Assembly (NCBI GenBank): GCA_016783455.1
Contig: JADHWN010000005.1
Location: 1 to 64,000 of the forward strand
Origin: Candidatus Bathyarchaeota archaeon
Lineage (GTDB): Archaea; Thermoproteota; Bathyarchaeia; TCS64
Direction of reading: 5' to 3'
DNA length: 64,000 bases
In this document: in pieces, positions 25,474 to 34,584 of the stretch
How the letters are laid out: each line of letters starts with the position of its first letter
How positions within the stretch are numbered: the first letter of the stretch is position 1
Program-made: the position numbers and the translations under genes
Notes under the pieces: generated by a model
What the model was told of the DNA's origin: nothing
Database searches by the model: none
What the model saw: only the letters and a program-made list of their open reading frames with translations

Positions 25474-27276
25474 ATGGAAGTGAGGTCGCGCAGGAAGGGG
25501 CAGGTCCTCGTCATCGCGGCCCTAGCGATAGCCCTGTCCATCCTCGCGGTCCAGGTATACCTGTATGACCTCAGTGAGACCTCGATCAGCTCTAACTTTG
25601 ACAGCTTGAGCGACTACATCCTGAGCATTGAGCAGGGATCCAGCCATGTGGTCGAGACATCACTCGTCGACGGCGGGGGCTGGCTTCAAGGTTGGAGCAG
25701 ACGTGTGAAGCTTGACCTAGACTCGAATGATATCGACGAGAACCTCACGGACTTCCCAGTTCTCATCTATCTGAGCAGCTCCTCAGGCCGCAATAACGAC
25801 AACCTGTCCTTTGTGTTCGACGAGATACAGTCCGATTCAGGCCGGAAGAAGATAGCCGTCACTACGAGCGACGGCTTGACCCAGTGCTACGCAGAGATTG
25901 AGAAGTGGAATGCCACGAGCGAGGAGGCCTGGATATGGGTCCGGGTCCCATCGGTCTCAGACTCATCGGACACGGAGTTGTTTCTCTACTTCGACAGCGA
26001 GCAAGAGGAGAACTCGGATTTCATCGGAGACGTCGGCGACTCCGCTTCCATGAGCGTCTGGGATGACGACTACGTCGGCGTCTGGCACCTGTCCGAGAAT
26101 CCGGGGGGAGCCCCCCCTCAGATGATTAATAGCAAGTCCGATGGTAGCCATGGGACCAGCCACGGCTTCATGTCGAGCGATGATCAGGTGAGAGGGGTGG
26201 TGGACGGCTCACTGGAGCTAGATGGTTTCACCGACTACGTTGACTTCGGGAGCGATACCTCCCTTGACCTCACGGGGAACATTACCATAGAGGCATGGGT
26301 CAGACCGGATGACTTTGCCGGACCCCCAGATCTACTGACAAAGGGGGACTACGATGAGGCCTATTCCGTATGGCTCAGAACCTCAGGTGAAGTAAGATTC
26401 GGCTTAAACAACAATCCACTGACGAGCAACGCTACCCTCGTCGCTGGCACAAGATATCATGTCGTAGCTACAAGGAGCGGTACAACGCGTAAGATATTCA
26501 TTAATGGCACCGAGGACATATCAGACACCTACGGTTTTTCCATAGGCACCACGTTCACAGATCTGACGCTCTCCTCAAGCAGTTACCCACTGGAGGGCAT
26601 GGTTGATGAGATCAGGCTCTCGAGCAGCGGCAGGAGCGATGCCTGGATTAGAGCGTCATTCGAGAGTGAGAGAGATTCCTTGGTCGACTTCGAGGGCGAG
26701 GAGACGGTCGAGGCTTATTACAGTGAGGAGGCAGAGGAAAATCTGGCCTCATACCTGGTTCGCTGGGAGTCATTCGTGGGCGGGGACTACGCCTATGGGT
26801 TCTGCTACCTCAACTCCACCCCTGCTTCACAGGCTCCTTACTCAGATGGGATATGGATAGACTGGGGTGAAGATGGTGCTGGTGTCACCGGGGCATGTAG
26901 CGACTACACGTTCAATATATCGGGGAGGGGGGCGGAGGCCGATCTTTCATTCACGGTCAACATGACTACGAGGGTTCAGCTATCTGGCAGCTATCAGGAT
27001 ATGGGTGGGGACAGCAAGGCGGTCACGGTCACCATGCAGCTCATAAAGGATGATTCTCCGGCCCTCTACGGGGATGTCACTCCTGAGGTTATGACCTCTG
27101 CTGGATGGGCGGATATGACTGCTATTGGTGACTATTCGGAGGAGGACCACGGGAACGGGACCTACACATACACCTTCACAGCAGACATCCCAGGTAGCGA
27201 CGTCCCTGTACGCTTCATGGTCCACGATAAGAGGGGGATCTACGTGATGGCAGAGGTGACATTGAACGAGGGGTGA
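25474..27276 (+). CDS. surface protein with DUF2341 and LamG-like domains (paralogue)
   Basis: This 600-residue protein has an N-terminal anchor (RRKGQVLVIAALAIALSILA, residues 6-25), the DUF2341-like part (about 70-200) and the LamG-like part (about 200-410). It shares long near-identical phrases with the protein at 23000-25069, such as YVGVWH.SENPGGAPPQM and HGTSHGFMSS.DQVRGVVDGSL. A further C-terminal beta region with FNISG, NMTT and NGTYTYTF sequons is not shared. It ends the surface-protein part of the operon, directly before the peptidase gene. Confidence 0.85.
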   Translation: MEVRSRRKGQVLVIAALAIALSILAVQVYLYDLSETSISSNFDSLSDYILSIEQGSSHVVETSLVDGGGWLQGWSRRVKLDLDSNDIDENLTDFPVLIYLSSSSGRNNDNLSFVFDEIQSDSGRKKIAVTTSDGLTQCYAEIEKWNATSEEAWIWVRVPSVSDSSDTELFLYFDSEQEENSDFIGDVGDSASMSVWDDDYVGVWHLSENPGGAPPQMINSKSDGSHGTSHGFMSSDDQVRGVVDGSLELDGFTDYVDFGSDTSLDLTGNITIEAWVRPDDFAGPPDLLTKGDYDEAYSVWLRTSGEVRFGLNNNPLTSNATLVAGTRYHVVATRSGTTRKIFINGTEDISDTYGFSIGTTFTDLTLSSSSYPLEGMVDEIRLSSSGRSDAWIRASFESERDSLVDFEGEETVEAYYSEEAEENLASYLVRWESFVGGDYAYGFCYLNSTPASQAPYSDGIWIDWGEDGAGVTGACSDYTFNISGRGAEADLSFTVNMTTRVQLSGSYQDMGGDSKAVTVTMQLIKDDSPALYGDVTPEVMTSAGWADMTAIGDYSEEDHGNGTYTYTFTADIPGSDVPVRFMVHDKRGIYVMAEVTLNEG

Positions 27277-27297
27277 TGATAACCCCCTTAAATGTAG

Positions 27298-28101
27298 ATG
27301 ATGAGTAACGAAAGAGAGGTACTCTCCCTGGATCCCATTACCTTTACCAGAATTCTACTGAGCCTCGTGATGCTAGGCTACACCTCCTGGGTCGACATGA
27401 AGACCCGCGAGATATACGACTTGATCTGGGTGATCTTTGGGGCATTGGGTCTCATAATAAACGTGTACGAAGTCTACACGGGCACTCTGCCATTCTGGGG
27501 CTTAGGTATATCCATAGTGTTCTCAGCTATCCTGAGTCTTGTCCTCGGATATATGGGGCTCTTCGGGGGGGCAGATGTCTTCGCGTTCATAGCCCTGGCC
27601 GTTCTCAACCCCTTTCAGCCCAGGGGTGTGAATCCCTCATTGGGCTTCGTATCCATAATCTATCCTCTCTCCCTCTTCTCCAACTCGGCTCTTGCCGGGG
27701 TCTCCTTTGCGATATTTCTCCTATTGAGGAACCTCTCCCTTTCTTTTGGGGGGAGGACGCTCTTCAGCAGCTATGGTTCGAGCCCCCTGTGGAGGAAGCT
27801 AGTCCTGATGGCCACGGGCATGAGAGTCGACATAGGGAAGGTTCGTGGTCCGCCATTCCAGTATCCCCTCGAGATGCCCTCAGAAGATGGTCTGTCTGAG
27901 AGGAAGCTCATCGTGATGCCCGATATACAGGACGACGAGGGAGCAGAGGAGATATTCAGAAGGCTGAAGAAGCAGGGCGTGGGGGAGGTCTGGGTCTCCC
28001 AGACTCTTCCATTCCTCCTATTCATCTTAATCGGCTATATTGTAACACTGGTAATAGGTGATATCGCACTCTACGCGTTGATCGGGTTACTATCCCGTTG
28101 A
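27298..28101 (+). CDS. prepilin peptidase (A24/FlaK-like aspartic protease)
   Basis: This 267-residue membrane protein has about six helices. The catalytic Asp pair is visible as WVDMKTREI after the first helix and LFGGADVFAF after the fourth; the latter is a GGAD version of the family's GxGD motif. It would remove the basic leader from the operon's pilin-like proteins. A cytoplasmic loop (about 160-235) precedes the last helices. As the last gene of the cluster it completes a self-contained pilus system. Confidence 0.85.
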   Translation: MMSNEREVLSLDPITFTRILLSLVMLGYTSWVDMKTREIYDLIWVIFGALGLIINVYEVYTGTLPFWGLGISIVFSAILSLVLGYMGLFGGADVFAFIALAVLNPFQPRGVNPSLGFVSIIYPLSLFSNSALAGVSFAIFLLLRNLSLSFGGRTLFSSYGSSPLWRKLVLMATGMRVDIGKVRGPPFQYPLEMPSEDGLSERKLIVMPDIQDDEGAEEIFRRLKKQGVGEVWVSQTLPFLLFILIGYIVTLVIGDIALYALIGLLSR

Positions 28102-28222
28102 TGCCTTTTAGAAAGTGTGTAGCGTAGAGAACTCACAAACTCTCATTAGAACTCCGGATTGATTTGAGGCTAGACTGGAACCCATGGGTCCAGGTTACCA
28201 TAGCACTAGGTGAGAGTAGAAA

Positions 28223-28789
28223 TTGCCAGGTAAGCTCGTAGCCGAGATAGTAACGCTGCGCTCCCTCCAGACACTCGAACAGCAGATCGAGGCGGATATT
28301 GCCGCGTATTCTTTCCAGAAGGAGGACTACAGCGAACGCCTAGGTAACTTCCTGAGGGACGCGGAGGAGAAGTACGGGGACGAGGACTGGTTCAAGGAGT
28401 TCTCGCTTGAAAAAATAAGCGGGGATAAGCCGAAGAAGGACGACTCAAAAAAGAAGTCTAAAAAGAAAAAGAAGCGGAAGAAAGGCGATTCGGACAGCTG
28501 GGTGCCTTTCAAGAGCCTTGAGCTTTCATCCAGCGTGCAAGGAGAGGCTGAGATAATGTTCGAGACCCTTCAGGCTATCACCGAGAAGCTGGAGGCACTC
28601 GAGGAGTCAAAGGAGTCTATCAATGAGCTCAGAAACGTTGGCCTCGGTAACGAAGTGGTCTACATCTGCTATGTCAAAGATGGTGTCATCAGCAAGATTG
28701 TCCTGAAATCCGTGGACACTGACGAAGTATCGAAGTTTACGTTCAACATGGGCTTCTCGAAGTCCCACATCTTAGAACAAAATCTCTAG
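28223..28789 (+). CDS. hypothetical charged protein with poly-lysine linker
   Basis: This 188-residue protein has a helical N-terminal part (1-65), a very basic low-complexity linker (about 70-95, with KKKSKKKKKRKKG) and a C-terminal alpha/beta part ending SKSHILEQNL. It starts at TTG 28223 after GGTGAG. The basic linker could bind nucleic acid or acidic lipid. It converges on the vWA gene. The acidic protein at 31854 is a possible charge-complementary partner by location; I recognise no family. Confidence 0.55.
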   Translation: MPGKLVAEIVTLRSLQTLEQQIEADIAAYSFQKEDYSERLGNFLRDAEEKYGDEDWFKEFSLEKISGDKPKKDDSKKKSKKKKKRKKGDSDSWVPFKSLELSSSVQGEAEIMFETLQAITEKLEALEESKESINELRNVGLGNEVVYICYVKDGVISKIVLKSVDTDEVSKFTFNMGFSKSHILEQNL

Positions 28790-28805
28790 AACCTTTAGTC
28801 GTATA

Positions 28806-30503
28806 TTATCCGAGCTCGCTCATGGAGGCTCGCAGGAATATCCTCGAGATGTTGTTTATCAGGTCCTTCTGTGAATAGACTCCTGCACTGTACCTGAAGT
28901 GCTCACCCATCCTCTCTGTGTCTACGCCGATACCTATCAGGATCATCCCGCCTCCCATGTAAGTTAAGTTATTCTCCTCCAAGGTTTCGTAAATGCCCTC
29001 GTAGCCATAGGGGTAGCCGTCCGAGATGACCAAGATGATCCTCTGCTCCTCAGCCTTGCCTTTCAAAAACTCAGCGGCGGCCATCAGTGCATCCGGCATG
29101 TAGGTCGTACCATCGAAGGGGACACCTCCGATCCGAGCCCGAACGCTCTTCGAGAAGGCCTCCGAGCCATCTTTTAAGACGTAGAGCCTATCGCTGAAGC
29201 CGTACATTGCACATGACGCGTTCTCGGTCACGAACGTGGCCACCGCGTCCGCTACGCAGATCGCCCTAGCCCTGTTCTCGCGTTCAGCAGTCCCCATACT
29301 CCTGCTCACGTCTATGAGGACGACGATGGCGAAGCTCTGCTTCATGAGCTCGTCTCTCTGGAAGACATCGCTCCTATCGCTCTTGCTGGCTACAACCTGG
29401 ACTGCGTCGGCTAGGTCGAGGACACCGAACTTCTTTCTGATGTCCTCGAACTCTAAATTCGATGCCTGCATGATATTGTTGAGGAGGCGCCTCGATGAGC
29501 CCCCGACAATATCTTTGGCCCTAAGGTACTCATGGTAGTCCTCAGGTGGCATCTCTATCGATCTGAACCGAGTATCAGGGAGGCCTTCCTTTATCCTTGC
29601 CAGTATCTTTTCTTCTTTTTCTTTCTCAATCTTGCTGTTGCTGAAAACCTGCACTCCAGCGACTTCCTCTGACCTTATCCAGGTTGATGACATGTCGCTA
29701 TCTTCTGGAAGCGGCTGTCCTAGAGCCCGCATGGCATCCTTGAAGAAGGTTTCAACTTCGGTATCATCAGGAGTCGACGTTCTTGAGTAGACGCTACTTG
29801 TAGAAGCATTCTCAGTGTAAGGAAAGGCCGGGAGTTCAACGAACGGCCCTTTGTCAGCGAGCCTGTCGTATATCCATTCAGCTGTCTCCTTCAGCCTTTC
29901 AAAGCCTATCTCGTCTTCACCTAGCGAAGACGAAATATATGATTTCAAATCGCGTAGCCTTTCTGCGATGTCATCGACAAGTTCAGCCTCAACTTTATCG
30001 AGCTCATCGAGCGGCTTTCCCCCGAAAACTTTGGCCAGTATCGCGGTCATGATCCGAGTTGATGGGAGGTATATCCTCTTCAAAGGTTTAAACGAGGAGG
30101 TCGCCAAAGCGTTGGCGTAGGCGAGGTCAGCAAGCCTATCCGGCTGCTCAGCCCCGATCTTGACCGTGGCGTAGACATCCTTGATAAGCGTCTCGACGAA
30201 CTCTGCTTGAATGGATTGCGCCTCAAGGAGTCTAGGTATCTCCGTCACAGTGTGAGCGGTGATGTGGGTCACAGTAGCTCTGAAAAGCCTTGAGGTTCTT
30301 CTCTTGCCGTCATCATTTTTCGGGAATGTGTAGCCGAGGAACTTTATGGACTCCTCGGTGATTCTAGGTTCAGGCAACCTGAGTTTAGGTAGATCTCCTT
30401 CATAATCTAGAGTCGGATAGGTCAGGGTTCTGTCTAAGAGGATCTTTATCCCGAATTTATCTTTCAGGAGGGAGTGTTTCTCAGCGTAGTCCCTGAACCC
30501 CAT
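28806..30503 (-). CDS. von Willebrand factor A domain protein
   Basis: This 565-residue cytoplasmic protein has a C-terminal vWA domain (about residues 390-560). Its metal-ion-dependent adhesion site is intact: Asp398-x-Ser400-x-Ser402 (VLIDVSRSMG), a Thr in GGVPFDGTTYMPDAL and an Asp in LVISDGYPYG. The N-terminal 380 residues are mostly helical. It lies 20 bases downstream of the MoxR-type ATPase gene in the same operon. MoxR/vWA pairs act as chaperone-like systems that activate or remodel protein complexes; the client here is unknown. Confidence 0.9.
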   Translation of the reverse strand: MGFRDYAEKHSLLKDKFGIKILLDRTLTYPTLDYEGDLPKLRLPEPRITEESIKFLGYTFPKNDDGKRRTSRLFRATVTHITAHTVTEIPRLLEAQSIQAEFVETLIKDVYATVKIGAEQPDRLADLAYANALATSSFKPLKRIYLPSTRIMTAILAKVFGGKPLDELDKVEAELVDDIAERLRDLKSYISSSLGEDEIGFERLKETAEWIYDRLADKGPFVELPAFPYTENASTSSVYSRTSTPDDTEVETFFKDAMRALGQPLPEDSDMSSTWIRSEEVAGVQVFSNSKIEKEKEEKILARIKEGLPDTRFRSIEMPPEDYHEYLRAKDIVGGSSRRLLNNIMQASNLEFEDIRKKFGVLDLADAVQVVASKSDRSDVFQRDELMKQSFAIVVLIDVSRSMGTAERENRARAICVADAVATFVTENASCAMYGFSDRLYVLKDGSEAFSKSVRARIGGVPFDGTTYMPDALMAAAEFLKGKAEEQRIILVISDGYPYGYEGIYETLEENNLTYMGGGMILIGIGVDTERMGEHFRYSAGVYSQKDLINNISRIFLRASMSELG

Positions 30504-30522
30504 GACCCATCAACCCAGGCTT

Positions 30523-31554
30523 CTATTCGAACACGTTCACGATGATCCTTCTCACTTCTTCCTGGACCTCGTGGTTGTCGCTGGTCAACGCGATCAGGGT
30601 CTCCTCGGCAGCCTTAATCGGCTCGACGCCATCGTTGCAGAGGACCGCCCAGTTGATGAGGTCTCCAGGGCTTGGACCATAGGGGAGGTCGCCTTCCTGG
30701 TACTGCTTCCGCATCTCCGCACCCACTCTTAGGATATTGTAGGCGATCTCATCGCTCGCGCCGGAACGCTTCACGATGAGGTCCTTCTCCCTGTCAGAGA
30801 GGTTCTCACCGATACTCTGGTACGTGAAGTTGAGCCAGACCGACATCCTCCTCCTGAAGGCAGCGTTCAGCTTCTTTGTTCCCGAGAACTCAGCCGAGAA
30901 TGGGTTCATGGCGAGGACGCAGTATCCGAACTTGTGGCGGGGCACGATCTCGTTGTCCTTCTCCGTGATGACGAGGTGGCCACGGGTGTCCAGGATCGGG
31001 TTGAGCCTCGTTGCGACGTCCTGCTTCATCATGTTGGCCTCGTCGAGGTAGAGGATGCCCCCATGCCTGAGCCAGAGGGTTACCTGACCGTCGATCCAGT
31101 TCTCCTTGCCAAGACCGACGAAGCGCCCGATTAGGTCGTAGCTGCTCGTCTGCAGTCCACAGTTGACCTCCCATACCGGGAGTCCCGTGAGCTCCGCTAC
31201 GAGGTAGATGATGTGTGTCTTCCCCGTCCCGCTGGGCCCGATGAGGGCACACTGCTTGAAGTGGTACATGGCTCTGACTATACGTTCGACGTACTGCTGG
31301 CCGTCGTCGATGTACTCAGGCACTCCGCTGGGGAGCATGTTCGCGATGTCATCGAAATAGTAGCCCGGATGCAGGTCGTACTTCTGGATATCGTACTTGT
31401 AGTACAGTGGAGAGGTCGTTATCACCCTCTGCTTGGAGAGGTGGACGGTGATCTTACCGTTCCTCCCCTTGGTGGACATGACCTCCTGGACCTTACTGAT
31501 GCCATGCTCCCTTCTACCCTGACGGCCGTACCCAAGAGCCTTCTGATCAGCCAT
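30523..31554 (-). CDS. MoxR-type AAA+ ATPase
   Basis: This protein of about 343 residues has Walker A at roughly 106-113 (GPSGTGKT), Walker B in GGILYLDEANMM, a sensor (YCVLAMNPFS) and an arginine-finger region (AAFRRRMSVWLNF). This is the MoxR/CbbQ-like type. An ATG at 31554 follows a GAGG-containing ribosome-binding site; a TTG three codons earlier (31563) is also possible. It is the first gene of a two-gene operon with the vWA protein and is divergent from an acidic protein gene. Confidence 0.9.
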   Translation of the reverse strand: MADQKALGYGRQGRREHGISKVQEVMSTKGRNGKITVHLSKQRVITTSPLYYKYDIQKYDLHPGYYFDDIANMLPSGVPEYIDDGQQYVERIVRAMYHFKQCALIGPSGTGKTHIIYLVAELTGLPVWEVNCGLQTSSYDLIGRFVGLGKENWIDGQVTLWLRHGGILYLDEANMMKQDVATRLNPILDTRGHLVITEKDNEIVPRHKFGYCVLAMNPFSAEFSGTKKLNAAFRRRMSVWLNFTYQSIGENLSDREKDLIVKRSGASDEIAYNILRVGAEMRKQYQEGDLPYGPSPGDLINWAVLCNDGVEPIKAAEETLIALTSDNHEVQEEVRRIIVNVFE

Positions 31555-31563
31555 AACCTGCAA

Positions 31564-31853
31564 CTCGCCTCAAATCTAATGCCCCTTCGATGTCTCCCCG
31601 TGAACTTAGCCCTTATCGGCAAAAACTCAATATATAGATTCTTCAGCATCGTTCCAGTCGTTTTCTCCCTTTTTATGATACCGCGTAGCCGAATCTATTT
31701 GTGATACATACTAGAATCCAGAGAGAGGCCTCTATTTCATCCATGAGTGTTACCTGAAAAAGGTGGGAAACCCGTGATGTGGGTTAATAATACATACAAA
31801 ACATTATCGATTCACCCGTCTCAGAATAGTTTCCGGGAGAGAGTGGAAACTAG
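31564..31853. other. divergent intergenic region between MoxR operon and acidic protein gene
   Basis: This roughly 290-base region should contain promoters for both directions. An AT-rich stretch around 31640-31720 suits the MoxR side, and another at about 31783-31812 suits the plus-strand gene. A short frame from 31747 overlaps the acidic gene in another frame and is not credible. Confidence 0.4.
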
Positions 31854-32537
31854 ATGTCTCAGGTGCCACCTGAAGAGGAAGCAGCTCAGCCTCAAGAGGC
31901 CTCACCAGAAGAAGAGGCCGAGGTATCCGGTGAGGTATCTGAACCTGCTCCAGATGATGAAATAACTGCTGTCACACCTGAGGGTCAAGATCTGGAGGAT
32001 GTTCCCGATGACTCCGAGGGCACTATTGAAGAGGATTTGATAGAAGAAAGTGTCCCAGATGCATCTATCTCCGAAGAGGCTCCAAAGCCGAAGGTCTCCC
32101 CTGCGTCTCCCGAGGATGTTATAGCCACTCTCAAGAAGCTGAGGGAGGACGTGGGTCAGATATATGAGATCAGCTCGGAGGAGGAAAACATCGTCGTCGC
32201 CTTCTCCCTGGCCTTCCTGAAACTCATGGAATCTCTGACGAGGAGCCTGCCCGTCGATGTGGAGATCCTGCAGGGACAGCTGAGGAACGCTGAGAGGGCC
32301 AACATCCTGCCCAAGGGGGAGCTCGTGGTCCTCTTCAGGGATGGTCGAATGGAGTCGATGGACCTCACAAAGCCTGAGAATAGGGATCTGCTCGTCGACG
32401 TCGTGAGCGACGTGATGCCCAAGTTCAACGACCTGATAGGTGAGCGGAGGCATATGATCGAGAAGAGGATCTCATTCCTTGCGGACGTTACAAAGGAATT
32501 GCAGAACATAGCAGACTCGGTTACGGCTGTGAGTTAA
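31854..32537 (+). CDS. hypothetical acidic protein with disordered N-terminus
   Basis: The first 80 residues of this 227-residue protein are low-complexity Glu/Pro/Asp/Ser (pI very low) and likely disordered. The rest is a helical domain (about 88-225) with IATLKKLREDVGQIYEIS and LVVLFRDGRMESMDL. A MaoC- or receptor-like family was considered but nothing fits. It begins with ATGTCTCAGG. It lies beside the MoxR/vWA operon and the SecB-like gene and may be part of the same complex; that is inference from position only. Confidence 0.6.
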   Translation: MSQVPPEEEAAQPQEASPEEEAEVSGEVSEPAPDDEITAVTPEGQDLEDVPDDSEGTIEEDLIEESVPDASISEEAPKPKVSPASPEDVIATLKKLREDVGQIYEISSEEENIVVAFSLAFLKLMESLTRSLPVDVEILQGQLRNAERANILPKGELVVLFRDGRMESMDLTKPENRDLLVDVVSDVMPKFNDLIGERRHMIEKRISFLADVTKELQNIADSVTAVS

Positions 32538-32683
32538 TCTGTTGTTGGACCGAAGGTCATTGTCTCTTACTATGGTTTCCGGATGTCTCGGGCAGCTACA
32601 TACATATCTACAATACCCTCTCGAAGCCTATTCCATTCAATTCCAGGGGGCACTCCTGTAAGGATAATGGATAATGGGGGTCA

Positions 32684-33151
32684 ATAGCCATCGAATCCAA
32701 CGCTGAGGCATCGCCAGCAATAATAAGCCTCGATAAAATAGAGGGCACGAAGATCGATACATCCGTTAATCCGAATGAGCTCAACTTCGACGTCGAGGTA
32801 AAAATGGACGAAGAGAACAGGACTAACGACGAACTGACCCTAAGCTTCCTCCTGATGATAAGCACGAAGCCCAGCCTGGTCAAATACGAGGTAGGCGGAA
32901 AGGCAGTGATATCCGGAGGTAGGAAGGCCTTCGACGCTGCCCTGGAGGTGGACGAGTCCACAAAAGTCCCCAGGATACTCCACACGATCTATCAGAGGGC
33001 ATTCATGTCCCTGTTCCTGGTATCATCCGTCATTGAGTCTCCATACCCCCCTCCTGATCTGATCCACCACCCCAGCGGTAAGCACGAGCTCCGTCCAGAA
33101 GATCAGGTAGCCGTCGATGCGGCTCAGGCAGAACAGCAGGTCGCACAGTAA
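32684..33151 (+). CDS. SecB-like protein, start codon unclear
   Basis: The C-terminal part reads LSFLLMISTKPSLVKYEVGG, VPRILHTIYQRAFMSLFLVS and YPPPDLI. It resembles the SecB-type fold, in which strands are followed by P.iL...yq...s.l....g.PP..l. SecB holds unfolded proteins for export or serves as an antitoxin chaperone. Conserved-looking strands begin well before the first ATG (32804). The frame is open from 32675 without an ATG, GTG or TTG; an ATA at 32684 or ATC at 32690 would have to start it. A lost start by frameshift or sequencing error is the alternative: an ATG at 32674 reads GGGGGTC in a neighbouring frame. Confidence 0.55.
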   Translation: MAIESNAEASPAIISLDKIEGTKIDTSVNPNELNFDVEVKMDEENRTNDELTLSFLLMISTKPSLVKYEVGGKAVISGGRKAFDAALEVDESTKVPRILHTIYQRAFMSLFLVSSVIESPYPPPDLIHHPSGKHELRPEDQVAVDAAQAEQQVAQ

Positions 33152-33171
33152 AATCATAAAAAAGGGGGGAA

Positions 33172-34506
33172 TCAGGCCTTCTTGAAGGCCTCTTCCATTA
33201 TCGCCAAGCCCTTCTCCAGTAGCTCGTCCTCTATCGTGAGGGGCGGGTGTAGCCGTATGCAGTTGCCGTACAGTCCTGCTTTCAGGGTCAGCAAGCCTGC
33301 TCCCAGGCAGTCCTTCATGACCTTCGAGGCGGCCTCCGGGTTGGGCTCCTTCGTCTTCCTGTCCTTGACGAGCTCCATGGCGAGCATCGGCCCCTTTCCC
33401 CGGACATCGCCGATGACCTCGTATCTGTCGTAGAACTCGTCGAGGCGCTTCTGAAGCTTCTTGCCCAGGGCTGCGGCCTGCTCGACGACCTTCTCCCGCT
33501 CGATGAGCTCCAGGACCTTGAGGGCCGTGGCGCAGGCTATGGGGTTGCCTCCATATGTCCCGCCAAGGCTTCCTGGGTAGACGTCCTTCATGAGCTCGTC
33601 CCTGGCGACGACGGCGCTCAACGGAAGACCAGACGCAATTGCCTTGGCCATGGTCATCAGGTCGGGTTCCACTCCGTAGTGCTCGATGGCCCACATCTTG
33701 CCGGTGCGGGCGAATCCCGTCTGGATCTCGTCGATGATTAGCTTGATGTCATGTGCATCGCAGATCTTCTTGATCTCCTTGAAGTAATCGTCGGGCGGGG
33801 CTATGAATCCACCCTCTCCCTGGATGGGCTCGGAGATGATGGCGCCGACCTGGTCTGGTGGTATCTGTGTCTTCAGTACGGACTTCTCGATGTGGTGGAC
33901 GCAGTGTAGGCTGCAGCCCGGGTACTCCAGGTGGAATGGGCATCGGTAGCAGTAGGCGAAGGGCGTGAAGTGTACCCCTGGGACGAAGGGTCCGAAGCCG
34001 ACCTTGTAGGGGTCCCACTTCCCCGTGAGTGTGAGGGCCATGTACGAGCGCCCGTGGAAGCTGTTCTCGAAGCTGATGATCCCGGGTCGACCTGTATGCT
34101 GGCGCACGATCTTTACAGCGTTCTCTACGGCCTCCGAGCCGCTGTTGAGCAGAATCACCCTCTTCTTGAAGCTACCTGGGGTGACCTCGGTAAGCTTCTG
34201 GGCCAGGTCGAGGTATGGCTCGTAGTTGACCACATGGATGCAGCTGTGGATGAGCTTAGCGGCCTGACCGCTGATGGTCTCAACCACCTCGTCGACGCAG
34301 TGGCCGAGGCTTGTGACACCTATTCCCGACGTGAAGTCGATGTAGACGTTACCGTCCACGTCCTTCATGACGGCTCCCTTGGATTCTGCTATTGTGATGG
34401 GCTGCACAAGGTAGACTCCGGGGGGGATCAGGTCGTTCCTTTTCTCCAACAGGGCCCTGGACTTGGGGCCTGGTGGGGGAGTGACAATGTTAGGAACTTT
34501 ATCCAT
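33172..34506 (-). CDS. class III aminotransferase (acetylornithine/4-aminobutyrate type)
   Basis: This 444-residue PLP enzyme of fold type I has the motifs LNSGSEAVENAVKIVRQHTGR, SFHGRS, SEPIQGEGGF, LIIDEIQTGFARTGK and MAKAIASGLPLSAV, where the Lys binds PLP. A Cys-containing insert (YCYRCPFHLEYPGCSLHC) is typical of archaeal members, some of which are amino-acid racemases rather than transaminases. Ornithine carbamoyltransferase lies 1.4 kb upstream on the same strand, so ornithine is a possible substrate, but GABA or other amino acids remain open. A T-rich tract on the minus strand follows its stop. Confidence 0.9.
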   Translation of the reverse strand: MDKVPNIVTPPPGPKSRALLEKRNDLIPPGVYLVQPITIAESKGAVMKDVDGNVYIDFTSGIGVTSLGHCVDEVVETISGQAAKLIHSCIHVVNYEPYLDLAQKLTEVTPGSFKKRVILLNSGSEAVENAVKIVRQHTGRPGIISFENSFHGRSYMALTLTGKWDPYKVGFGPFVPGVHFTPFAYCYRCPFHLEYPGCSLHCVHHIEKSVLKTQIPPDQVGAIISEPIQGEGGFIAPPDDYFKEIKKICDAHDIKLIIDEIQTGFARTGKMWAIEHYGVEPDLMTMAKAIASGLPLSAVVARDELMKDVYPGSLGGTYGGNPIACATALKVLELIEREKVVEQAAALGKKLQKRLDEFYDRYEVIGDVRGKGPMLAMELVKDRKTKEPNPEAASKVMKDCLGAGLLTLKAGLYGNCIRLHPPLTIEDELLEKGLAIMEEAFKKA

Positions 34507-34584
34507 TTCAATCTACTAACCTTTAACCTATTGAGTATTAACCGTTTTCCACAAAGATATCGGTAAAATAGGGTTAGATGGGTG

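Noticed and set aside
31747-31965. Short ORF before the acidic protein gene
   Set aside because: It overlaps the acidic gene in a different frame and has no family match.
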